A stretch of 64,000 bases of DNA from Halopseudomonas sp002296055 (GTDB lineage Bacteria > Pseudomonadota > Gammaproteobacteria > Pseudomonadales > Pseudomonadaceae). Below the pieces are notes generated by a model. It saw only the letters and a program-made list of their open reading frames with translations, did no database searches and was not told the DNA's origin. A program made the position numbers and the translations under genes. The DNA is taken from the NCBI RefSeq assembly GCF_050876985.1, contig NZ_JBPAPP010000001.1, one strand, 5' to 3'. Below are positions 16,757-23,813 of this stretch, piece after piece. Position 1 is the first letter of the stretch. Each line of letters starts with the position of its first letter.

Positions 16757-16878
16757 GGTCGCGCATTCACAGATTTTATTATCCTCGTTTAGCGCTGGTG
16801 CCGATGCGACGGCTCGCTAGACTGCCCAGAACAGGTCATCGCCTGTGCCACAACAAGAACAACAGGTAAGGGGATAGC

Positions 16879-17691
16879 ATGCAAGCAACAGGACAGCGGG
16901 TGGTGATTACCGGTGCTGGTAGCGGCCTGGGTCGTGAACTGGCGCTGCGTTATGCGCGCGAGGGCGCAAGGCTGGCGCTGGCAGATATCAACGATCAGGG
17001 GCTGGAAGAAACGCGTCGCATGGCAACCGCCGCGGGCGGGTGGGCCTTCACCCAGCGCTGTGATGTGCGCGACTTCAGCCAGTTGGCAGCCTTGGCCCAG
17101 AGCTGTGATGAGCGTCTGAACGGCGTTGATGTGCTGATCAACAACGCGGGCATTGCCTCTGGCGGTCTGTTCTGGGATCTGTCGCTGGAAGACTGGGACT
17201 CGCAGATCTGCATCAACTTGATGGGCGTGGTTAAGGGCTGCAAGGCGTTCATGCCGCTGTTTATGCGTCAGGGCAGTGGTCGCATCATCAACGTGGCATC
17301 CATGGCTGCCCACATCCAGACGCCGGGCATGAGTAATTACAATGTGGCCAAGGCTGGTGTGGTGGCGCTGTCGGAGAGTCTGTTGGCAGAGCTGCACCCA
17401 CTGGGTATCAAGGTGAGTGTGCTGTGTCCGTCATTTTTCCAGACCAATCTGCTGGCCTCGTACCATGGGCCGGATACTCAGGCACGCGACGATATGGCCA
17501 AACTGCTGGAAAACTCCCCCATCAGCGCTGCCGATGTGGCAGATATCACCTATCGCGAGAGTGAGGCGGATCAGTTCATGATTCTGCCGCACGAGCGCGG
17601 GCGGCTGGCGCTGGAGCAAAAACGCGCTGATCCGCAGGTTATCTACGACGAAATGTTCCGTCTGGCGGCCAAGCGCGTGCCCGTCAACTGA
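16879..17691 (+). CDS. SDR family NAD(P)-dependent oxidoreductase
   Basis: 270 aa. AAGGGG upstream of the ATG. The classical short-chain dehydrogenase motifs are present: GAGSGLGRELA (cofactor glycine motif, residues about 12-22), DVRDFSQ, NNAGIASGG (NNAG) and the catalytic Ser/Tyr/Lys with VASMAAH and YNVAK (Tyr near 155). The C-terminal part is family specific and gives no clear substrate. Probable cytosolic oxidoreductase acting on an alcohol or ketone. The following thiolase gene is 152 bp away and probably has its own promoter. Confidence 0.85.
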   Translation: MQATGQRVVITGAGSGLGRELALRYAREGARLALADINDQGLEETRRMATAAGGWAFTQRCDVRDFSQLAALAQSCDERLNGVDVLINNAGIASGGLFWDLSLEDWDSQICINLMGVVKGCKAFMPLFMRQGSGRIINVASMAAHIQTPGMSNYNVAKAGVVALSESLLAELHPLGIKVSVLCPSFFQTNLLASYHGPDTQARDDMAKLLENSPISAADVADITYRESEADQFMILPHERGRLALEQKRADPQVIYDEMFRLAAKRVPVN

Positions 17692-17843
17692 AGGCCGGTC
17701 CGTCGGCAGCCGTCTGTCGGCGGACTATGGCGTTTTATCAGCTGCGTCTATTGTGTTTCCTGTTGTGGCCTTGGGGCAGTATGCTTGGCGACCTTTGACG
17801 GGTTGCCCGTCTGAACCCCTAGGCAAGCAATGAGGTTATCGCA

Positions 17844-19031
17844 ATGCGTGAAGTCGTAATCGTCGACAGCGTCCGCACCGGTCTGGCCAAGTCCTTCCGC
17901 GGCAAGTTCAACATGACCCGTCCGGATGACATGGCGGCCCACTGTGTCAACGCGCTGATTGAGCGCACTGGCATTGACCCCAATATGATCGACGACTGCA
18001 TCGTCGGTGCCGGCTCCAACGAAGGCGCTCAAGGTCATAACATCGGCCGTAACGTTGCCGTGCTGTCCAAAATGGGCATCGACGTTGCTGGTATGACCCT
18101 GAACCGCTACTGCTCCTCCGGTCTGCAGGCGATCGCCATCGCTGCCAACCAGGTTGCCTCCGGCTGCTCCGACGCCATCGTTGCTGGTGGTGTTGAGTCC
18201 ATCACCATGACTGCCAAGAGCCGCAACACTGACAACTTCGTCAACCCGATCCTGGAAAAAGACTTCCCGGGCATCTACTACCCGATGGGTCAGACTGCCG
18301 AGATCGTTGCGCGCCGCTACAACGTTACCCGTGAACAGCAGGACAACTACGCACTGCAGAGCCAGCAGCGTACTGCCCGCGCTCAGGCCGAAGGTCTGTT
18401 CGACGACGAAATCGTGCCGATGAACGTCAAGTATCAGGTTCAGGACAAGGCTACTGGCGAAATCACCATCGTTGACGGCGTTGTTGAAGGCGACGACTGC
18501 AACCGCCCTGACACCACCATCGAAGGCCTGAACAGCCTGAAGCCGGTGTTTGCCGAAGACGGTTCCGTGACTGCCGGTAACGCCTCTCAGCTGTCTGACG
18601 GCGCTTCCATGACCCTGGTCATGAGCCTGGACAAGGCGCTGGAGCTGGGCCTGAAGCCGCTGGCCTACTTCCGTGGCTTCACCGTTGCTGGTTGCGAGCC
18701 TGACGAGATGGGCATTGGTCCGGTTTACTCCGTGCCGAAGCTGCTGAAGTCTCGCGGTCTGACTGTCGAAGACATCGATCTGTGGGAGCTGAACGAAGCC
18801 TTTGCTTCCCAGTGCCTGTACGCTCGTGACTTCCTGAAGATCGACAACGAGAAGTACAACGTCAACGGCGGCTCTATCTCCATTGGCCACCCGTTCGGTA
18901 TGACTGGTTCGCGTCAGGTGGGTCACCTGGTTCGTGAGCTGCAGCGTCGCGGCAAGCGTTATGGCATCGTCACCATGTGTGTTGGCGGTGGCATGGGCGC
19001 AACCGGCCTGTTCGAAGCCTATCGCGGCTGA
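17844..19031 (+). CDS. Acetyl-CoA C-acyltransferase (thiolase)
   Basis: 395 aa, thiolase length. Catalytic residues: acyl-accepting Cys near 89 (NRYCSSGLQAI), His near 350 (SIGHPFGMTGSR) and Cys near 378 (MCVGGGMGATG). GAGG precedes the ATG. The enzyme cleaves or forms 3-ketoacyl-CoA. No fadB-type partner is adjacent, so FadA, AtoB and PhaA roles cannot be told apart. Codon use is strikingly biased to preferred codons (AACGTT, GGTCTG, CTGAAG) compared with its neighbours, suggesting high expression. It ends at a strong terminator. In P. aeruginosa the slot upstream of argR is held by arginine transport genes instead. Confidence 0.92.
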   Translation: MREVVIVDSVRTGLAKSFRGKFNMTRPDDMAAHCVNALIERTGIDPNMIDDCIVGAGSNEGAQGHNIGRNVAVLSKMGIDVAGMTLNRYCSSGLQAIAIAANQVASGCSDAIVAGGVESITMTAKSRNTDNFVNPILEKDFPGIYYPMGQTAEIVARRYNVTREQQDNYALQSQQRTARAQAEGLFDDEIVPMNVKYQVQDKATGEITIVDGVVEGDDCNRPDTTIEGLNSLKPVFAEDGSVTAGNASQLSDGASMTLVMSLDKALELGLKPLAYFRGFTVAGCEPDEMGIGPVYSVPKLLKSRGLTVEDIDLWELNEAFASQCLYARDFLKIDNEKYNVNGGSISIGHPFGMTGSRQVGHLVRELQRRGKRYGIVTMCVGGGMGATGLFEAYRG

Positions 19032-19064
19032 TCGGCGCGGCCGCGTCAGCGGCCCCGATGACAG

Positions 19065-19098
19065 AAGGCGTCTTCCGCAAGGAAGGCGCCTTTTTTGT
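19065..19098 (+). terminator. Intrinsic terminator after the thiolase gene
   Basis: AAGGCGTCTTCC / GGAAGGCGCCTT around a GCAA tetraloop (one mismatch in 12 bp), followed by a T-run. Confidence 0.88.
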
Positions 19099-19212
19099 TG
19101 CACAAAGCGCGGTGCACTGCGGTGATTGGTTGCCGGCCTTATGGCACAATGCGGTTTTGCTGGCTCGGACGGAAAAAGCGCGTGAGCATTCAACCTGGCA
19201 GGACATACACAG

Positions 19213-20196
19213 ATGGCGACTGAGCTGCGGCGAGTCGTCTTCGTGCTGCTGCCCGGCGCTCATCCTGGCAGCCTGATGCCCGCGCTGTCGGTGCTGCTGT
19301 CGGCCAATCGCATGGCCGAAGAGCCCCTTTACCAGATCGAATGCTGCACGCTTGAGGAGCAATCAGTGCGCGCGGCGGATGGCCTGCTGTTGCAGCCCGC
19401 GCCGCTGCAGGACTGCGCTGCCGGTTTTAGCCAGCTGTGGTTGGTGGCCGAGCACCTGCATGCGGTTGACTCGTTGCCCGACTGGCTGGCACCGCAGCTT
19501 GCCGAATGGGTGGCCGCTGGTGTGCTGGTCGGTGGCCTGGAGGCGGGCGTCGCGGTGCTGGCAGCGTGCGGTGTACTTGATGGCGCTCGTTGCGCGGTGC
19601 ACTGGCGCATGCTGGATGAGTTTCGTGAGCGTTTTCCGCAGGTGGAGGCGGTTACCCAGCTGTACGTGCAGGAGGCCAACCTGGCCACCAGCAGTGGCGG
19701 GCTGGCCAGTACCGACCTGCTACTCGGTGTGCTGGCACAGGAGCAGGGGCAGGACCTGGCGGCGCTGGTGGCCGAGGACCTGGTAATCGAGCGCACTCGC
19801 GATGGCAGTGAGCGTCAGCGCATGCCGCTGCGTAACCGCCTTGGCAGCAGCCATCCCAAGCTGACCCAGGCGGTTATCCTGATGGAATCCAATATTGAAG
19901 AGCCGCTGACCACGGATGAAATTGCCCGTCACGTCTGCGTATCGCGGCGTCAGCTGGAGCGTATTTTCAAACAGTACCTCAACAGCGTACCGTCGCAGTA
20001 TTACTTGGAACTGCGCCTTAATCGGGCGCGCCAGATGCTGCTGCAGACCAGTAAATCGATTATTCAGATAGGCCTGTCCTGCGGGTTCTCTTCCGGGCCG
20101 CATTTTTCCAGTGCCTATCGCAATTGTTTTGGCGTCACGCCGCGCGAAGATCGCAATCAGCGGCGCGCGCAACAGGCAGCCGAGGGTAGTGCCTGA
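19213..20196 (+). CDS. argR: Arginine-responsive AraC-family regulator ArgR
   Basis: 327 aa. The N-terminal DJ-1/PfpI-like (GATase-1-like) sensory domain (about 10-185) is diverged from P. aeruginosa. The C-terminal AraC DNA-binding domain (about 215-315) is nearly identical to Pseudomonas ArgR as I recall it, including LTTDEIARHVCVSRRQLERI, SQYYLELRLNRARQML and FGVTPREDRNQRR. ArgR activates arginine catabolic (aru) and transport operons and represses biosynthesis when arginine is present. Its position just before aruC matches the canonical cluster. Start at ATG 19213, with GGCAGGAC as a modest ribosome site. Confidence 0.9.
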   Translation: MATELRRVVFVLLPGAHPGSLMPALSVLLSANRMAEEPLYQIECCTLEEQSVRAADGLLLQPAPLQDCAAGFSQLWLVAEHLHAVDSLPDWLAPQLAEWVAAGVLVGGLEAGVAVLAACGVLDGARCAVHWRMLDEFRERFPQVEAVTQLYVQEANLATSSGGLASTDLLLGVLAQEQGQDLAALVAEDLVIERTRDGSERQRMPLRNRLGSSHPKLTQAVILMESNIEEPLTTDEIARHVCVSRRQLERIFKQYLNSVPSQYYLELRLNRARQMLLQTSKSIIQIGLSCGFSSGPHFSSAYRNCFGVTPREDRNQRRAQQAAEGSA

Positions 20197-20272
20197 TTAG
20201 GGTTGTCCGCCAGCGCGGGCAGCCATGAACGCATATCGTGTTGATGTGCCTATTGAAAGTAAGGAGATGACA

Positions 20273-21481
20273 GTGTCAGCAACGGTCGGTCGGTCCGATT
20301 TTGATCGGGTAATGGTCCCTAACTACGCACCGGTGAATATGGTTCCGGTTCGCGGCGCGGGCTCGCGTCTGTGGGACCAGGAAGGCCGAGAATACGTTGA
20401 CCTGGCCGGCGGCATCGCGGTGAATGCGCTGGGGCATGCGCACCCGGCGCTGGTAGAGGCGCTCACCGAGCAGGCCGGCAAGCTGTGGCACGTCTCCAAC
20501 ATCATGACTAACGAGCCGGCGCTGCGCCTGGCCGACAAGCTGGTGCAGGCCACCTTCGCCGAGCGGGTGTTTTTCGCCAACTCCGGTGCCGAGGCCAACG
20601 AGGCCGCCTTTAAACTGGCGCGTCGCTGGGGGCATAACACCGGTGGTGCGGCCAAGCACCAGATTATCGCCTGCACCAACAGCTTCCACGGTCGCTCGCT
20701 GTTTACCGTCAGTGTCGGCGGTCAGCCCAAGTATTCCGAAGGCTTCGGCCCTGCCATGGGCGGCATCAGTCATGTGCCCTATCAGGACCTGGCCGCGCTG
20801 GAAGCGGCTATGTCCGATGCCACCTGTGCGGTGGTACTGGAGCCGGTTCAGGGCGAAGGGGGCGTTATTCCCGCCAGCAGCGACTATCTGCAGGCGGTGC
20901 GCGCACTTTGTGACAAGCACCAAGCGCTCTTGGTGTTTGACGAGGTGCAAAGCGGCATGGGGCGCACTGGCAAGCTGTTTGCTTATATGAACAGCGGTGT
21001 CGTGCCTGACATTCTGACCAGTGCCAAGAGCCTGGGCGGCGGCTTCCCGATTTCGGCGATGCTGACCACCACGGCGATTGCCGAGCATTTTGCCGTGGGC
21101 ACCCACGGCAGCACCTACGGCGGTAATCCGTTGGCCTGTGCGGTTGCCGAACGGGTGCTGGATATCGTCAATACGCCGGCCGTGCTGGATGGCGTGCAGC
21201 AACGGCATGAGCGCTTGCGTGCTGAGCTGGAAGCCATGGGCGCGGAGTTCGGCGTCTTCTCCGGCGTACGCGGCAGCGGCCTGCTGCTGGGTGCGGTGAT
21301 GAGTGACGCCTGGCGCGGTAAGGCCAAAGACGTGCAGATGCTCGCGCAGGAAGAGGGCGTGCTGGTGCTGCAGGCGGGGCCGGATGTGGTGCGCTTGGCG
21401 CCGAGTCTGATCATTGAAGAAGCCGATATGGCCGAAGGCCTGGCGCGCTTGCGCGCTGCGTTGCAGCGACTGGTCGCCTAG
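20273..21481 (+). CDS. aruC: Succinylornithine/acetylornithine aminotransferase AruC
   Basis: 402 aa from GTG 20273, chosen because AAGGAG lies six bases upstream and the protein then aligns with the AruC N-terminus (DFDRVMVPNYAP). ATG 20267 touches the ribosome site and ATG 20225 adds unconserved residues. It is a fold-type I PLP enzyme: NSGAEANEAAFKLARR, FDEVQSGMGRTG, and the PLP lysine in SAKSLGGGFP (near 252). It transaminates N2-succinylornithine in the arginine succinyltransferase pathway and can also act in biosynthesis as ArgD. First gene of aruCFG, after argR. Confidence 0.93.
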   Translation: MSATVGRSDFDRVMVPNYAPVNMVPVRGAGSRLWDQEGREYVDLAGGIAVNALGHAHPALVEALTEQAGKLWHVSNIMTNEPALRLADKLVQATFAERVFFANSGAEANEAAFKLARRWGHNTGGAAKHQIIACTNSFHGRSLFTVSVGGQPKYSEGFGPAMGGISHVPYQDLAALEAAMSDATCAVVLEPVQGEGGVIPASSDYLQAVRALCDKHQALLVFDEVQSGMGRTGKLFAYMNSGVVPDILTSAKSLGGGFPISAMLTTTAIAEHFAVGTHGSTYGGNPLACAVAERVLDIVNTPAVLDGVQQRHERLRAELEAMGAEFGVFSGVRGSGLLLGAVMSDAWRGKAKDVQMLAQEEGVLVLQAGPDVVRLAPSLIIEEADMAEGLARLRAALQRLVA

Positions 21482-21499
21482 GCCCTGGGAGAGAACTGG

Positions 21500-22519
21500 A
21501 TGCTGATGCTGCGTTTGGGCAGGACGGCGGACCTGCCACAGATCGAGCGCCTGGCGGCGGCGAGCCCGGTTGGGGTAACCGCGCTGCCGGCTAGTCGTGA
21601 GCGGCTGGCCGATATCCTTGCAGCATCGGAAGCCTCCATGGCCGAGGAAGTGACCTTCAGTGGTGAAGAACGTTACTTCTTTGTGCTGGAAGACACCGTG
21701 ACAGGCACGCTGGTTGGCTGTAGTGGCATCATTGCGGCCTCCGGTTTTCGTGCGCCTTTCTATACCTTCCGCAACGAAATGTTTGTGCACGCCTCGCGTG
21801 AGCTGGGGCTGCACAACCGTATTCACGTGCTGTCGCTCTGCCACGACCTCACCGGCCATAGCTTGCTGGTGGGTTACCACCTGAGTGAGGGCTATCATCG
21901 CCCTGAGCTACTGCAGCTAAACGCCCGCGGTCGGCTGCTGTTTATGGCTAGTCACCCCCAGCGCTTTGCTGAATCCACCTCTGTGGAGGTGGTCGGTATC
22001 AGTGACGACCAGGGTAATGCGCCGTTTTGGGATGCGGTGGGTCGTCATTTCTTCGCCGTCAGCTACGCCGAGGCTGAGCGCATCGGCAGCGAGCGTGGGC
22101 GTGGCTTTCTGGCGGAGCTGATGCCGGGCTATCCGATCTACGTACCCATGTTGTCTGATGAAGCTCAGGAAGTAGTCGGGCAGGTCAATCCCAGTGTGCA
22201 GGATGTGTTCGACATCCTGATGGATGAAGGATTCGAGACCGATAACTACGTCGATATCTTTGACGGCGGGCCAGTGGTCAATGCGCGGACTGCCATGCTG
22301 ACCAGTGTGCGCCACAGTCAGCTGGCGCAGGTGGTGGTAGGTCAGCCGCAGGCCGGCGACAACCTGTGGCTGGTCGCCAATACCAAGGTGTGTGATTTTC
22401 GTGCCTGTGCCCTGCGCTTCGACTGGCAGCCGGGTCAGCCGCTGCAGCTGGATGCTGCCACTGCCCAGGCCTTGCGTGTCGCCGAGGGTGATAGCCTGCG
22501 CCTGATTAGGGGAGACTGA
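21500..22519 (+). CDS. aruF: Arginine/ornithine N-succinyltransferase, alpha subunit
   Basis: 339 aa, the usual length. GGAGAG sits 7 nt before the ATG. The fold is GNAT-like, with the family N-terminus RLGRTADLPQIERLA and SPVGVTALP, and conserved blocks FRNEMFVHASRELGLHNRIHVLSLCHDLTG-like (residues about 95-125) and NYVDIFDGGP. With AruG it succinylates arginine or ornithine from succinyl-CoA, the first AST pathway step. It is 18 bp after aruC and 1 bp before aruG, so clearly one operon. Confidence 0.95.
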   Translation: MLMLRLGRTADLPQIERLAAASPVGVTALPASRERLADILAASEASMAEEVTFSGEERYFFVLEDTVTGTLVGCSGIIAASGFRAPFYTFRNEMFVHASRELGLHNRIHVLSLCHDLTGHSLLVGYHLSEGYHRPELLQLNARGRLLFMASHPQRFAESTSVEVVGISDDQGNAPFWDAVGRHFFAVSYAEAERIGSERGRGFLAELMPGYPIYVPMLSDEAQEVVGQVNPSVQDVFDILMDEGFETDNYVDIFDGGPVVNARTAMLTSVRHSQLAQVVVGQPQAGDNLWLVANTKVCDFRACALRFDWQPGQPLQLDAATAQALRVAEGDSLRLIRGD

Positions 22520-22520
22520 G

Positions 22521-23531
22521 ATGCTGGTACGGGCTGCCACATTGCAAGATCTGGATGCGTTGCTGTCGCTGGCGCAAAGTGCGGGCGCCGGGCTGACCAC
22601 GCTGCCGGCCAGCGAGGAGCGTCTGCGTGAGCGCTTGCAGTTGATCGAGCAGAGCTTTGCCGGGCAGGTGCCCCAGGCGGACGCCGACTACCTGTTGGTG
22701 CTGGAGGCAATGGACGGCCGTATTGTCGGCTCCAGTGGGATGCTGGGTGCAGCGGGCTTGCGCGAGCCCTGGTACAGCTACCGTATGGGGCTGACTGTGG
22801 CGGCCAGCGATGAGCTGGGCGTGTACCGGCAGCATCCAACGTTGTTTCTGGTCAATGATCTAACCGGCGCCACGGCGCTGTGTTCCTACTTCCTTGCGCC
22901 TGAGTTTCGCTCGGGCGACTCGCCGCGTCTGCTATCGAAGGCGCGGTTCATGTTTATGGCAGACGCGCCGCAGGATTTCTCCGAACGGGTTGTCGTGGAG
23001 ATGCGCGGTCGCGCAGGCGAGAATGATCGCTCACCCTTCTGGGACAGCCTGGGGCAGCATTTCTTCCGCATGGACTTTGCCTACGCCGACTATCTGACCG
23101 GTTTGGGGAACAAGGCCTTTATCGCTGAAATGATGCCCAAGTTTCCGCTCTACGCCTGCTTTTTGAGTCAGGCTGCGCGTGACGCCATCGGGCAGGTTCA
23201 CCCCGATTCTGAAGCGGGCCGGCTGGTGCTGGAAGAAGAAGGCATGCGCTATCAGGGCTATATCGACATCTTTGACGGCGGCGCTACCCTGGAGGCGCAG
23301 CGTGGACAGATTCGCGCTATCCGCGACAGCCGCACCCTGCTGCTGGCCATCGGTACGCCGGGCGATGAAGCCGAGCCCTATCTCATCTCCAATCGCGGGC
23401 GTGACAATTGCCGCATGATTGCCGCCCCGGCGCGCGTAGCTGCCGGCACCCTGGTGGTGGGTGCTGAGTCCGCAGAGCGTCTGAAGTTGCGTGCTGGCAC
23501 CTTGGTGCGCGCGGTCGCGCTGAACGCCTGA
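22521..23531 (+). CDS. aruG: Arginine N-succinyltransferase, beta subunit
   Basis: 336 aa, homologous to AruF across its length: ATLQDLDALLSLA, GAGLTTLPASEERL, SYRMGLTVAASDELGVYRQHPTLFLVNDLTG-like block, and YIDIFDGGATLEA. It forms the heteromeric succinyltransferase with AruF. Last gene of the operon here; the canonical downstream genes aruD, aruB and aruE are missing and alaS follows. The tail (ESAERLKLRAGTLVRAVAL) is normal, so the gene is not truncated. Confidence 0.95.
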   Translation: MLVRAATLQDLDALLSLAQSAGAGLTTLPASEERLRERLQLIEQSFAGQVPQADADYLLVLEAMDGRIVGSSGMLGAAGLREPWYSYRMGLTVAASDELGVYRQHPTLFLVNDLTGATALCSYFLAPEFRSGDSPRLLSKARFMFMADAPQDFSERVVVEMRGRAGENDRSPFWDSLGQHFFRMDFAYADYLTGLGNKAFIAEMMPKFPLYACFLSQAARDAIGQVHPDSEAGRLVLEEEGMRYQGYIDIFDGGATLEAQRGQIRAIRDSRTLLLAIGTPGDEAEPYLISNRGRDNCRMIAAPARVAAGTLVVGAESAERLKLRAGTLVRAVALNA

Positions 23532-23813
23532 GGCTTGCCGGGCTATCTCGGCCGGTGGCTCTGCAACGCAGGCGCGCCGGTCTAGTCAGCCGCGGCAATA
23601 GCGCAGTGAACCTCGCGGACTGTTCAATGGTCCGAATCTATGGAAGGCATTGTGAATATCAACCTTGGAGGTAATGCATCCAGCGCTCTGATGCTTATAT
23701 AATGCGGCTCTTTGCCAGTTTGGATGCTCCATTTGGGGCAGCCTCTCCACGCGGCGCAGACCGCGACATGCTCCCGACGTTCAGCTGGCCGATCCGTCTC
23801 TGGTAAGGGAATT
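23532..23813 (+). promoter_or_regulatory. aruG-alaS gap with a perfect -10
   Basis: 282 bp with no convincing gene. TATAAT occurs at 23698-23703, 111 bp before the alaS start, with only a weak -35 (TGCATC, 17 bp upstream). This is the gap where aruD, aruB and aruE would sit in P. aeruginosa; no remnant is readable in any frame. Confidence 0.4.

Noticed and set aside
17748..19193. 481-aa minus-strand frame opposite the thiolase gene
   Set aside because: Antisense shadow caused by codon bias; no ribosome site, and composition is typical of reversed codons.
20276..21898. 540-aa open frame on the minus strand opposite aruC/aruF
   Set aside because: Mirror frame of GC-rich coding DNA; rich in His/Gln/Arg with no domain, and the plus strand holds unmistakable AruC and AruF.
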